From Crossaster papposus (Eukaryota; Echinodermata; Asteroidea; Velatida; Solasteridae), in contig JBAIAA010000665.1 in NCBI GenBank assembly GCA_037893245.1, positions 310,001 through 374,000 of the forward strand: a stretch of 64,000 nucleotides of DNA, in the 5' to 3' direction. Below, piece after piece: positions 1 to 11,665 of the stretch (the first letter of the stretch is position 1; every line of letters starts with the position of its first letter). The notes under the pieces were generated by a model, which was given only the letters and a program-made list of their open reading frames with translations, searched no databases and was not told the DNA's origin. Made by a program: the position numbers and the translations under genes.

Positions 1-35
1 AACAGTTGCTACAGTCGTAGTCCGCCATAACCTTG

Positions 36-334
36 GTCAAACTCGTTCAAACTCGTTCAAACGCGTTCAAACGCGTTCAAACCCGTTCAAACCCGTTCAA
101 ACCCGTTCAAACCCGTTCAAACCCGTTCAAACCCGTTCAAACCCGTTCAAACCCGTTCAAACCCGCTCAAACCCGTTCAAACCCGTTCAAACCCGTTCAA
201 ACCCGTTCAAACCCGTTCAAACCCGTTCAAACCCGTTCAAACCCGTTCAAACCCGTTCAAACCCGTTCAAACCCGTTCAAACCCGTTCAAACCCGTTCAA
301 ACCCGTTCAAACCCGTTCAAACCCGTTCAAACCC
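36..334 (+). repeat. GTTCAAACCC decamer minisatellite, block 1
   Basis: About 30 decamers. The first units are GTTCAAACTC and GTTCAAACGC, followed by uniform GTTCAAACCC with one CGCTC variant at about 165. The block ends at CCCGCTCCATTTC, the standard right border. Confidence 0.97.
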
Positions 335-535
335 GCTCCATTTCTTAAAATGTTTTATGGGTCATAAACTACAACTGTGCCAAATTTCATGCTTCTATGA
401 AAAATCACACAATTATTTCACATATCTGCCCCACTATTTTTTTTGTTTCCAATGATAGTCAGCCGACCATCGTCGGAAATTGATACAAAAACAATACACT
501 TTTTGTTTAAATGACCACACCATGTGCTTGAGACA
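335..535. other. Conserved unit spacer between satellite and MITE
   Basis: About 200 bp starting CTCCATTTCTTAAAATG and ending at GAGACATTAA, present in all full units. It contains a short inverted motif, CCGACCATCGTCGG. Reading frames here are not conserved as protein. It is probably ancestral intron sequence. Confidence 0.6.
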
Positions 536-539
536 TTAA

Positions 540-764
540 CCAGTTCGCGCCGGATGACGAATATAAACGCCAAGTTTTCCCCAGATTCAAAACGGATGAC
601 GCATAAACACGCCACGAGAAAGGCCGGAAATGTCTGTCAGCAGCGAGCAAGGCCGGAAATGTGTGGGTGTGCTTCCCGGCCTGAACCTGCCTCGGATCGG
701 GTTTCGTTAAAAATAATCATGCCCCTCGGCTCGGTGATGTTAAAATAATCCCGGCGCGAACTGG
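540..764. mobile_element. TTAA-flanked 225-bp MITE (reference copy)
   Basis: Terminal inverted repeats of 14 bp are perfect (CCAGTTCGCGCCGG at 540-553 and its complement at 751-764), flanked by TTAA at 536-539 and 765-768. A TTAA target duplication is typical of piggyBac and Kolobok families, and no transposase is present. Intact copies of this MITE start at about 2836, 4374, 5922, 8339, 10190, 11870, 13577, 15044, 16353, 17632, 21957, 23226, 27432 and 28711. Copies at 20670 and 26114 lack the left end. The open frames covering it on both strands have no recognisable product. Confidence 0.85.
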
Positions 765-935
765 TTAACTAAGGTATTTCATAATAATTTGGTAGTTCTG
801 TGTTTTGATGTTTGTTGTATTTTTATCTTTAATCTTTACAACCAAATCAAACAAATGCTTGTTTTTTAGATTTTGTTGAATTGGAGTACTCATACCATTT
901 TTTTCTTCTCTGCGTTATCTTTTTTTGCAATGCAG

Positions 936-1151
936 CACAAACTGACGTCAGCGGGCCCTGCTTGCCTCGCTTCTACTGCAACGAGTCCTCGACCCGCCCG
1001 GACCAGTCCATTTGTCCTGAGGGGTACTTCTGCCAGGGGACCACGTTTAACCCCGACCCGTGTCCAAGTGGAACATTCTCTAACGTCACTGGTCTGGCCG
1101 TTGCTTCGGAATGCCCGGATTGCACACCTTGGTTCTACTGTGAAGGAACTG
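936..1151 (+). CDS. GCC2/GCC3-like cysteine-rich domain exon, copy 1 (reference)
   Basis: This is an internal exon, not a whole gene. The acceptor is TTTTTTTGCAATGCAG and the donor is GTAAAC at 1152. Both introns are phase 1, so the 216-bp exon (72 codons) can be duplicated or skipped without breaking frame. The peptide starts AQTDVSGPCLPRFYC and ends CTPWFYCEGTG. It has eight cysteines (domain residues 9, 15, 27, 33, 43, 60, 63, 69) and two N-glycosylation sequons, N16-E-S and N50-V-T. The CPxGYFC and CPSGTFS-type motifs match GCC2/GCC3 (ephrin-receptor-like) repeats of large secreted or membrane proteins. The open frame runs 55 bases upstream into the intron, giving a false start (MEYSY) whose hydrophobic stretch is translated pyrimidine tract rather than a signal peptide. 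Domain family is recognised by pattern only. Confidence 0.8.
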
Positions 1152-1307
1152 GTAAACCTCCCCTTCCCCTCCCTCCAAAAAAGATCGTTGTAGAGCTGTG
1201 CATCGGGACCCGGTATTTGAGCAGATTCCAGGTGGACCGATCCGGCCTGTCAATCGAACAGAACGCTTTGACCAAATAGATTACAACTTTTGGTCAAGTG
1301 ACTTCAA

Positions 1308-1520
1308 CCAGTTCGTGCCGGATGACGTATTTAAACGCAAAGTTTTTCCCAGATTTGAAACGGATGACGCATAAACGCCAAGAGCAAGGCCAGAACTGCC
1401 TGTCAGCAGCGAGCAAGGCCGGAAATGCGTGGGTGTGCTTCCCGGTGCTATCGGCCTGAACCTGCCTCGGATCGAGTTTCGTTAAAAATAATCCCGCGCG
1501 TCAGCTCGGTGATGTTAAAA
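1308..1520. mobile_element. Right-truncated relative of the TTAA MITE (reference copy)
   Basis: Begins CCAGTTCGTGCCGGATGACG and follows the 225-bp MITE in order (AAACGCCAAG, GGCCGGAAATG twice, CCTGCCTCGGATCG, CTCGGTGATGTTAAAA). The right terminal repeat is replaced by CAGTTGCTACAGTCG and the satellite. Every unit has one such copy downstream of its exon. In the shortened units it is cut off at GCGTGGGTG by the satellite. Confidence 0.75.
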
Positions 1521-1553
1521 CAGTTGCTACAGTCGTAGTCCGCCATAACCTCG

Positions 1554-2633
1554 GTCAAACTCGGTCAAACCGGTTCAAACCCGTTCAAACCGGTTCAAAC
1601 CCGTTCAAACCGGTTCAAACCCGTTCAAACCGGTTCAAACCCGTTCAAACCCGTTCAAACCCGTTCAAACCCGTTCAAACCCGTTCAAACCCGTTCAAAC
1701 CCGTTCAAACCCGTTCAAACCCGTTCAAACCCGTTCAAACCCGTTCAAACCCGTTCAAACCCGTTCAAACCCGTTCAAACCCGTTCAAACCCGTTCAAAC
1801 CCGTTCAAACCCGTTCAAACCCGTTCAAACCCGTTCAAACCCGTTCATACCCGTTCAAACCCGTTCATACCCGTTCAAACCCGTTCAAACCCGTTCAAAC
1901 CCGTTCAAACCCGTTCAAACCCGTTCAAACCCGTTCAAACCCGTTCAAACCCGTTCAAACCCGTTCAAACCCGTTCAAACCCGTTCAAACCCGTTCAAAC
2001 CCGTTCAAACCCGTTCAAACCCGTTCAAACCCGTTCAAACCCGTTCAAACCCGTTCAAACCCGTTCAAACCCGTTCAAACCCGTTCAAACCCGTTCAAAC
2101 CCGTTCAAACCCGTTCAAACCCGTTCACACCCGTTCACACCCGTTCACACCCGTTCACACCCGTTCACACCCGTTCACACCCGTTCACACCCGTTCACAC
2201 CCGTTCAAACCCGTTCAAACCCGTTCAAACCCGTTCAAACCCGTTCAAACCCGTTCAAACCCGTTCAAACCCGTTCAAACCCGTTCAAACCCGTTCAAAC
2301 CCGTTCAAACCCGTTCAAACCCGTTCAAACCCGTTCAAACCCGTTCAAACCCGTTCAAACCCGTTCAAACCCGTTCAAACCCGTTCAAACCCGTTCAAAC
2401 CCGTTCAAACCCGTTCAAACCCGTTCAAACCCGTTCAAACCCGTTCAAACCCGTTCAAACCCGTTCAAACCCGTTCAAACCCGTTCAAACCCGTTCAAAC
2501 CCGTTCAAACCCGTTCAAACCCGTTCAAACCCGTTCAAACCCGTTCAAACCCGTTCAAACCCGTTCAAACCCGTTCAAACCCGTTCAAACCCGTTCAAAC
2601 CCGTTCAAACCCGTTCAAACCCGTTCAAACCCG
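1554..2633 (+). repeat. Decamer minisatellite, block 2 (1.08 kb)
   Basis: About 108 decamers. The start alternates GGTTCAAACC and GTTCAAACCC. There are two GTTCATACCC units near 1850, and a run of about eight GTTCACACCC units at 2125-2204. Confidence 0.97.
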
Positions 2634-3231
2634 CTCCATTTCTTAAAATGTTTGATGGGTCATAAACTACAACTGTGCCAAATTTCATGCTTCTATGAAA
2701 AATCCCACAATTATTTCACATATCTGCCCCACTATTTTTTTCTTCCAATGATAGTCAGCCGACCATCGTCGGAAATTGATACAAAAACAATACACTTTTT
2801 GTTTAAATGACCACACCATGTGCTTGAGACATTAACCAGTTCGCGCCGGATGACGAATATAAACGCCAAGTTTTCCCCAGATTAAAAACGGATGACGCAT
2901 AAACACGCCACGAGAAAGGCCGGAAATGTCTGTCAGCAGCGAGCAAGGCCGGAAATGTGTGGGTGTGCTTCCCGGCCTGAACCTGCCTCGGATCGGGTTT
3001 CGTTAAAAATAATCATGCCCCTCGGCTCGGTGATGTTAAAATAATCCCGGCGCGAACTGGTTAACTAAGGTATTTCATAATAATTTGGTAGTTCTGTGTT
3101 TTGATGTTTGTTGTATTTTTATCTTTAATCTTTACAACCAAATCAAACAAATGCTTGTTTTTTAGATTTTGTTGAATTGGAGTACTCATACCATTTTTTT
3201 CTTCTCTGCGTTATCTTTTTTTGCAATGCAG

Positions 3232-3447
3232 CACAAACTGACGTCAGCGGGCCCTGCTTGCCTCGCTTCTACTGCAACGAGTCCTCGACCCGCCCGGACC
3301 AGTCCATTTGTCCTTTGGGGTACTTCTGCCAGGGGACCACGTTTAACCCCGACCCGTGTCCAAGTGGAACATTCTCTAACGTCACTGGTCTGGCCGTTGC
3401 TTCGGAATGCCCGGATTGCACACCTTGGTTCTACTGTGAAGGAACTG
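3232..3447 (+). CDS. GCC2/GCC3-like domain exon, copy 2
   Basis: Same splice borders as copy 1. Residue 29 changes from Glu to Leu (CPLGYFC) through a GAG-to-TTG codon change shared only with copy 6, which links these two copies by descent or conversion. It follows the second-longest satellite block. Confidence 0.8.
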
Positions 3448-3849
3448 GTAAACCTCCCCTTCCCCTCCCTCCAAAAAAGATCGTTGTAGAGCTGTGCATC
3501 GGGACCCGGTATTTGAGCAGATTCCAGGTGGACCGATCCGGCCTGTCAATCGAACAGAACGCTTTGACCAAATAGATTACAACTTTTGGTCAAGTGACTT
3601 CAACCAGTTCGTGCCGGATGACGTATTTAAACGCAAAGTTTTTTCCCAGATTTGAAACGGATGACGCATAAACGCCAAGAGCAAGGCCAGAAATGCCTGT
3701 CAGCAGCGAGCAAGGCCGGAAATGCGTGGGTGTGCTTCCCGGTGCTATCGGCCTGAACCTGCCTCGGATCGAGTTTCGTTAAAAATAATCCCGCGCGTCA
3801 GCTCGGTGATGTTAAAACAGTTGCTACAGTCGTAGTCCGCCATAACCTT

Positions 3850-4170
3850 GGTCAAACTCGTTCAAACTCGTTCAAACGCGTTCAAACGCGTTCAAACCCG
3901 TTCAAACCCGTTCAAACCCGTTCAAACCCGTTCAAACCCGTTCAAACCCGTTCAAACCCGTTCAAACCCGTTCAAACCCGTTCAAACCCGTTCAAACCCG
4001 TTCAAACCCGTTCAAACCCGTTCAAACCCGTTCAAACCCGTTCAAACCCGTTCAAACCCGTTCAAACCCGTTCAAACCCGTTCAAACCCGTTCAAACCCG
4101 TTCAAACCCGTTCAAACCCGTTCAAACCCGTTCAAACCCGTTCAAACCCGTTCAAACCCGTTCAAACCCG
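3850..4170 (+). repeat. Decamer minisatellite, block 3
   Basis: About 32 units, opening with two TC and two GC variants and then uniform. Confidence 0.97.
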
Positions 4171-4769
4171 CTCCATTTCTTAAAATGTTTGATGGGTCAT
4201 AAACTACAACTGTGCCAAATTTTATGCTTCTATGAAAAATCCCACAATTATTTCACATATCTGCCCCACTATTTTTTTTCTTCCAATGATAGTCAGCCGA
4301 CCATCGTCGGAAATTGATACAAAAACAATACACTTTTTGTTTAAATGACCACACCATGTGCTTGAGACATTAACCAGTTCGCGCCGGATGACGAATATAA
4401 ACGCCAAGTTTTCCCCAGATTCAAAACGGATGACGCATAAACACGCCACGAGAAAGGCCGGAAATGTCTGTCAGCAGCGAGCAAGGCCGGAAATGTGTGG
4501 GTGTGCTTCCCGGCCTGAACCTGCCTCGGATCGGGTTTCGTTAAAAATAATCATGCCCCTCGGCTCGGTGATGTTAAAATAATCCCGGCGCGAACTGGTT
4601 AACTAAGGTATTTCATAATAATTTGGTAGTTCTGTGTTTTGATGTTTGTTGTATTTTTATCTTTAATCTTTACAACCAAATCAAACAAATGCTTGTTTTT
4701 TAGATTTTGTTGAATTGGAGTACTCATACCATTTTTTTCTTCTCTGCGTTATCTTTTTTTGCAATGCAG

Positions 4770-4985
4770 CACAAACTGACGTCAGCGGGCCCTGCTTGCC
4801 TCGCTTCTACTGCAACGAGTCCTCGACCCGCCCGGACCAGTCCATTTGTCCTGAGGGGTACTTCTGCCAGGGGACCACGTTTAACCCCGACCCGTGTCCA
4901 AGTGGAACATTCTCTAACGTCACTGGTCTGGCCGTTGCTTCGGAATGCCCGGATTGCACACCTTGGTTCTACTGTGAAGGAACTG
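4770..4985 (+). CDS. GCC2/GCC3-like domain exon, copy 3
   Basis: Protein identical to copy 1, with acceptor and donor intact. The preceding satellite begins with two GTTCAAACTC and two GTTCAAACGC variants, the same start as the block at 36. Confidence 0.8.
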
Positions 4986-5388
4986 GTAAACCTCCCCTTC
5001 CCCTCCCTCCAAAAAAGATCGTTGTAGAGCTGTGCATCGGGACCCGGTATTTGAGCAGATTCCAGGTGGACCGATCCGGCCTGTCAATCGAACAGAACGC
5101 TTTGACCAAATAGATTACAACTTTTGGTCAAGTGACTTCAACCAGTTCGTGCCGGATGACGTATTTAAACGCAAAGTTTTTTCCCAGATTTGAAACGGAT
5201 GACGCATAAACGCCAAGAGCAAGGCCAGAAATGCCTGTCAGCAGCGAGCAAGGCCGGAAATGCGTGGGTGTGCTTCCCGGTGCTATCGGCCTGAACCTGC
5301 CTCGGATCGAGTTTCGTTAAAAATAATCCCGCGCGTCAGCTCGGTGATGTTAAAACAGTTGCTACAGTCGTAGTCCGCCATAACCTCG

Positions 5389-5718
5389 GTCAAACTCGTT
5401 CAAACTCGTTCAAACGCGTTCAAACGCGTTCAAACCCGTTCAAACCCGTTCAAACCCGTTCAAACCCGTTCAAACCCGTTCAAACCCGTTCAAACCCGTT
5501 CAAACCCGTTCAAACCCGTTCAAACCCGTTCAAACCCGTTCAAACCCGTTCAAACCCGTTCAAACCCGTTCAAACCCGTTCAAACCCGTTCAAACCCGTT
5601 CAAACCCGTTCAAACCCGTTCAAACCCGTTCAAACCCGTTCAAACCCGTTCAAACCCGTTCAAACCCGTTCAAACCCGTTCAAACCCGTTCAAACCCGTT
5701 CAAACCCGTTCAAACCCG
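5389..5718 (+). repeat. Decamer minisatellite, block 4
   Basis: About 33 units with the same opening variants as block 3. Confidence 0.97.
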
Positions 5719-6317
5719 CTCCATTTCTTAAAATGTTTGATGGGTCATAAACTACAACTGTGCCAAATTTTATGCTTCTATGAAAAATCCCACAATTATT
5801 TCACATATCTGCCCCACTATTTTTTTTCTTCCAATGATAGTCAGCCGACCATCGTCGGAAATTGATACAAAAACAATACACTTTTTGTTTAAATGACCAC
5901 ACCATGTGCTTGAGACATTAACCAGTTCGCGCCGGATGACGAATATAAACGCCAAGTTTTCCCCAGATTCAAAACGGATGACGCATAAACACGCCACGAG
6001 AAAGGCCGGAAATGTCTGTCAGCAGCGAGCAAGGCCGGAAATGTGTGGGTGTGCTTCCCGGCCTGAACCTGCCTCGGATCGGGTTTCGTTAAAAATAATC
6101 ATGCCCCTCGGCTCGGTGATGTTAAAATAATCCCGGCGCGAACTGGTTAACTAAGGTATTTCATAATAATTTGGTAGTTCTGTGTTTTGATGTTTGTTGT
6201 ATTTTTATCTTTAATCTTTACAACCAAATCAAACAAATGCTTGTTTTTTAGATTTTGTTGAATTGGAGTACTCATACCATTTTTTTCTTCTCTGCGTTAT
6301 CTTTTTTTGCAATGCAG

Positions 6318-6533
6318 CACAAACTGACGTCAGCGGGCCCTGCTTGCCTCGCTTCTACTGCAACGAGTCCTCGACCCGCCCGGACCAGTCCATTTGTCCT
6401 GAGGGGTACTTCTGCCAGGGGACCACGTTTAACCCCGACCCGTGTCCAAGTGGAACATTCTCTAACGTCACTGGTCTGGCCGTTGCTTCGGAATGCCCGG
6501 ATTGCACACCTTGGTTCTACTGTGAAGGAACTG
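6318..6533 (+). CDS. GCC2/GCC3-like domain exon, copy 4
   Basis: Protein identical to copy 1. The unit is a near duplicate of the one holding copy 3 (spacing 1548 bp), and the two satellites begin with the same variants. Confidence 0.8.
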
Positions 6534-6935
6534 GTAAACCTCCCCTTCCCCTCCCTCCAAAAAAGATCGTTGTAGAGCTGTGCATCGGGACCCGGTATTT
6601 GAGCAGATTCCAGGTGGACCGATCCGGCCTGTCAATCGAACAGAACGCTTTGACCAAATAGATTACAACTTTTGGTCAAGTGACTTCAACCAGTTCGTGC
6701 CGGATGACGTATTTAAACGCAAAGTTTTTCCCAGATTTGAAACGTATGACGCATAAACGCCAAGAGCAAGGCCAGAAATGCCTGTCAGCAGCGAGCAAGG
6801 CCGGAAATGCGTGGGTGTGCTTCCCGGTGCTATCGGCCTGAACCTGCCTCGGATCGAGTTTCGTTAAAAATAATCTCGCGCGTCAGCTCGGTGATGTTAA
6901 AACAGTTGCTACAGTCGTAGTCCGCCATAACCTCG

Positions 6936-8135
6936 GTCAAACTCGTTCAAACTCGTTCAAACTCGTTCTAACCCGTTCAAACTCGTTCAAACTCGTTCAA
7001 ACTCGTTCAAACTCGTTCAAACCCGTTCAAACCCGTTCAAACCCGTTCAAACTCGTTCAAACTCGTTCAAACTCGTTCAAAACCGTTCAAACCCGTTCAA
7101 ACCCGTTCAAACCCGTTCAAACCCGTTCAAACCCGTTCAAACCCGTTCAAACCCGTTCAAACCCGTTCAAACCCGTTCAAACCCGTTCAAACCCGTTCAA
7201 ACCCGTTCAAACCCGTTCAAACCCGTTCAAACCCGTTCAAACCCGTTCAAACCCGTTCAAACCCGTTCACACCCGTTCACACCCGTTCACACCCGTTCAC
7301 ACCCGTTCACACCCGTTCAAACCCGTTCAAACCCGTTCAAACCCGTTCAAACCCGTTCAAACCCGTTCAAACCCGTTCAAACCCGTTCAAACCCGTTCAA
7401 ACCCGTTCAAACCCGTTCAAACCCGTTCAAACCCGTTCAAACCCGTTCAAACCCGTTCAAACCCGTTCAAACCCGTTCAAACCCGTTCAAACCCGTTCAA
7501 ACCCGTTCAAACCCGTTCAAACCCGTTCAAACCCGTTCAAACCCGTTCAAACCCGTTCAAACCCGTTCAAACCCGTTCAAACCCGTTCAAACCCGTTCAA
7601 ACCCGTTCAAACCCGTTCAAACCCGTTCAAACCCGTTCAAACCCGTTCAAACCCGTTCAAACCCGTTCAAACCCGTTCAAACCCGTTCAAACCCGTTCAA
7701 ACCCGTTCAAACCCGTTCAAACCCGTTCAAACCCGTTCAAACCCGTTCAAACCCGTTCAAACCCGTTCAAACCCGTTCAAACCCGTTCAAACCCGTTCAA
7801 ACCCGTTCAAACCCGTTCAAACCCGTTCAAACCCGTTCAAACCCGTTCAAACCCGTTCAAACCCGTTCAAACCCGTTCAAACCCGTTCAAACCCGTTCAA
7901 ACCCGTTCAAACCCGTTCAAACCCGTTCAAACCCGTTCAAACCCGTTCAAACCCGTTCAAACCCGTTCAAACCCGTTCAAACCCGTTCAAACCCGTTCAA
8001 ACCCGTTCAAACCCGTTCAAACCCGTTCAAACCCGTTCAAACCCGTTCAAACCCGTTCAAACCCGTTCAAACCCGTTCAAACCCGTTCAAACCCGTTCAA
8101 ACCCGTTCAAACCCGTTCAAACCCGTTCAAACCCG
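6936..8135 (+). repeat. Decamer minisatellite, block 5 (1.2 kb, longest)
   Basis: About 120 decamers. The first 150 bp mixes GTTCAAACTC and GTTCAAACCC. Five GTTCACACCC units occur at about 7266-7315, and the remaining 800 bp is uniform. Confidence 0.97.
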
Positions 8136-8734
8136 CTCCATTTCTTAAAATGTTTGATGGGTCATAAACTACAACTGTGCCAAATTTCATGCTTCTATGA
8201 AAAATCCCACAATTATTTCACATATCTGCCCCACTATTTTTTTTCTTCCAATGATAGTCAGCCGACCATCGTCGGAAATTGATACAAAAACAATACACTT
8301 TTTGTTTAAATGACCACACCATGTGCTTGAGACATTAACCAGTTCGCGCCGGATGACGAATATAAACGCCAAGTTTTCCCCAGATTCAAAACGGATGACG
8401 CATAAACACGCCACGAGAAAGGCCGGAAATGTCTGTCAGCAGCGAGCAAGGCCGGAAATGTGTGGGTGTGCTTCCCGGCCTGAACCTGCCTCGGATCGGG
8501 TTTCGTTAAAAATAATCATGCCCCTCGGCTCGGTGATGTTAAAATAATCCCGGCGCGAACTGGTTAACTAAGGTATTTCATAATAATTTGGTAGTTCTGT
8601 GTTTTGATGTTTGTTGTATTTTTATCTTTAATCTTTACAACCAAATCAAACAAATGCTTGTTTTTTAGATTTTGTTGAATTGGAGTACTCATACCATTTT
8701 TTTCTTCTCTGCGTTATCTTTTTTTGCAATGCAG

Positions 8735-8950
8735 CACAAACTGACGTCAGCGGGCCCTGCTTGCCTCGCTTCTACTGCAACGAGTCCTCGACCCGCCCGG
8801 ACCAGTCCATTTGTCCTGAGGGGTACCTCTGCCAGGGGACCACGTTTAACCCCGACCCGTGTCCAAGTGGAACATTCTCTAACGTCACTGGTCTGGCCGT
8901 TGCTTCGGAATGCCCGGATTGCACACCTTGGTTCTACTGTGAAGGAACTG
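8735..8950 (+). CDS. GCC2/GCC3-like domain exon, copy 5
   Basis: Residue 32 is Leu instead of Phe (CPEGYLC) through one T-to-C change. All eight cysteines and both splice sites are kept. It follows the longest satellite block in the window. Confidence 0.8.
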
Positions 8951-9352
8951 GTAAACCTCCCCTTCCCCTCCCTCCAAAAAAGATCGTTGTAGAGCTGTGC
9001 ATCGGGACCCGGTATTTGAGCAGATTCCAGGTGGACCGATCCGGCCTGTCAATCGAACAGAACGCTTTGACCAAATAGATTACAACTTTTGGTCAAGTGA
9101 CTTCAACCAGTTCGTGCCGGATGACGTATTTAAACGCAAAGTTTTTCCCAGATTTGAAACGTATGACGCATAAACGCCAAGAGCAAGGCCAGAAATGCCT
9201 GTCAGCAGCGAGCAAGGCCGGAAATGCGTGGGTGTGCTTCCCGGTGCTATCGGCCTGAACCTGCCTCGGATCGAGTTTCGTTAAAAATAATCCCGCGCGT
9301 CAGCTCGGTGATGTTAAAACAGTTGCTACAGTCGTAGTCCGCCATAACCTCG

Positions 9353-9985
9353 GTCAAACTCGTTCAAACTCGTTCAAACTCGTTCAAACTCGTTCAAACT
9401 CGTTCAAACCCGTTCAAACTCGTTCAAACTCGTTCAAACTCGTTCAAACTCGTTCAAACCCGTTCAAACCCGTTCAAACCCGTTCAAACTCGTTCAAACT
9501 CGTTCAAACCCGTTCAAAACCGTTCAAACCCGTTCAAACCCGTTCAAACCCGTTCAAACCCGTTCAAACCCGTTCAAACCCGTTCAAACCCGTTCAAACC
9601 CGTTCAAACCCGTTCAAACCCGTTCAAACCCGTTCAAACCCGTTCAAACCCGTTCAAACCCGTTCAAACCCGTTCAAACCCGTTCAAACCCGTTCAAACC
9701 CGTTCAAACCCGTTCAAACCCGTTCAAACCCGTTCAAACCCGTTCAAACCCGTTCAAACCCGTTCAAACCCGTTCAAACCCGTTCAAACCCGTTCAAACC
9801 CGTTCAAACCCGTTCAAACCCGTTCATACCCGTTCAAACCCGTTCAAACCCGTTCAAACCCGTTCAAACCCGTTCAAACCCGTTCAAACCCGTTCAAACC
9901 CGTTCAAACCCGTTCAAACCCGTTCAAACCCGTTCAAAACCCGTTCAAAACCCGTTCAAAACCCGTTCAAAACCCGTTCAAACCA
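9353..9985 (+). repeat. Decamer minisatellite, block 6
   Basis: Mixed TC/CC units at the start. The last four or so units are 11-mers (GTTCAAAACCC), and the right border reads CCAGCTCC instead of CCCGCTCC. Confidence 0.96.
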
Positions 9986-10586
9986 GCTCCATTTCTTAAA
10001 ATGTTTTATGGGTCATAAACTACAACTGTGCCAAATTTCATGCTTCTATGAAAAATCCCACAATTATTTCACATATCTGCCCCACTATTTTTTTTCTTCC
10101 AATGATAGTCAGCCGACCATCGTCGGAAATTGATTCAAAAAAAATACACTTTTTGTTTAAATGACCACACCATGTGCTTGAGACATTAACCAGTTCGCGC
10201 CGGATGACGAATATAAACGCCCAAGTTTTCCCCAGATTCAAAACGGATGACGCATAAACACGCCACGAGAAAGGCCGGAAATGTCTGTCAGCAGCGAGCA
10301 AGGCCGGAAATGTGTGGGTGTGCTTCCCGGCCTGAACCTGCCTCGGATCGAGTTTCGTTAAAAATAATCATGCCCCTCGGCTCGGTGATGTTAAAATAAT
10401 CCCGGCGCGAACTGGTTAACTAAGGTATTTCATAATAATTTGGTAGTTCTGTGTTTTGATGTTTGTTGTATTTTTATCTTTAATCTTTACAACCAAATCA
10501 AACAAATGCTTGTTTTTTAGATTTTGTTGAATTGGAGTACTCATACCATTTTTTTCTTCTCTGCGTTATCTTTTTTTGCAATGCAG

Positions 10587-10802
10587 CACAAACTGACGTC
10601 AGCGGGCCCTGCTTGCCTCGCTTCTACTGCAACGAGTCCTCGACCCGCCCGGACCAGTCCATTTGTCCTTTGGGGTACTTCTGCCAGGGGACCACGTTTA
10701 ACCCCGACCCGTGTCCAAGTGGAACATTCTCTAACGTCACTGGTCTGGCCGTTGCTTCGGAATGCCCGGATTGCACACCTTGGTTCTACTGTGAAGGAAC
10801 TG
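10587..10802 (+). pseudogene. GCC2/GCC3-like domain exon, copy 6, splice donor lost
   Basis: The donor GTAAAC seen in the other sixteen copies reads ATAAAC here (base 10803 is A). The normal 5' splice site is therefore gone and the exon is probably skipped, or read through toward the stop at 10928. Because the exon is phase 1-1, skipping would keep frame. It shares the Glu29-to-Leu change with copy 2. Confidence 0.75.
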
Positions 10803-11205
10803 ATAAACCTCCCCTTCCCCTCCCTCCAAAAAAGATCGTTGTAGAGCTGTGCATCGGGACCCGGTATTTGAGCAGATTCCAGGTGGACCGATCCGGCCTG
10901 TCAATCGAACAGAACGCTTTGACCAAATAGATTACAACTTTTGGTCAAGTGACTTCAACCAGTTCGTGCCGGATGACGTATTTAAAACGCAAAGTTTTTT
11001 CCCAGATTTGAAACGGATGACGCATAAACGCCAAGAGCAAGGCCAGAAATGCCTGTCAGCAGCGAGCAAGGCCGGAAATGCGTGGGTGTGCTTCCCGGTG
11101 CTATCGGCCTGAACCTGCCTCGGATCGAGTTTCGTTAAAAATAATCCCGCGCGTCAGCTCGGTGATGTTAAAACAGTTGCTACAGTCGTAGTCCGCCATA
11201 ACCTT

Positions 11206-11665
11206 GGTCAAACATCGTTCAAACTCGTTCAAACGCGTTCAAACGCGTTCAAACGGTTCAACGCGTTCAAAACGTTCAAACCGTTCAAACCCGTGTCAAA
11301 CCCGTTCAAACCCGTTCAAACCCGTTCAAACCCGTTCAACCCGTTCAAACCCGTTCAAACCCGTTCAAACCCGTTCAAACCCGTTCAAACCCGTTCAAAC
11401 CCTTCAAACCGTTCAAACCCCGTTCAAACCCGTTCAAACCCGTTCAAACCCTTTCAAACCCGTTCAAACCCGTTCAAACCCGTTTCAAACCCGTTCAAAC
11501 CCGTTCAAACCCGTTCAAACCCGTTCAAACCCGTTCAAACCCGTTCAAACCCGTTCAAACCCGTTCAAACCCGTTCAAAACCGTTCAAACCCGTTCAAAC
11601 CCGTTCAAACACCCGTTCAAACCCGTTCAAACACGTTCAAACCCGTTCAAACCCGTTCAAACCCG
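11206..11665 (+). repeat. Decamer minisatellite, block 7, irregular
   Basis: The only block rich in single-base insertions and deletions. It has 8-, 9-, 11- and 12-base units, for example CGTTCAACGCGTTCAAAACG near 11260 and CCCTTTCAAACC near 11450. This could be an old, unhomogenised block or poorly polished sequence. Confidence 0.93.

Noticed and set aside
418-615. Minus-strand frame MACLCVIRFESGEN as a repeated gene
   Set aside because: It lies across the spacer and MITE end, has no domain, and differs in length between units as indels move its stop.
873-1193. 106-residue frame overlapping the exon in another frame
   Set aside because: Out of frame with the cysteine domain. It repeats only because the DNA repeats.
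881-1279. The 132-residue frame as a complete small secreted protein with signal peptide MEYSYHFFLLCV
   Set aside because: The hydrophobic start is the translated intron pyrimidine tract before a good AG, and the end runs past a good GT donor. Phase 1-1 borders fit an internal exon much better.
36-8135. Telomeric or centromeric satellite
   Set aside because: GTTCAAACCC is not a telomere-type repeat, and the blocks are short and interspersed with exons at regular places.
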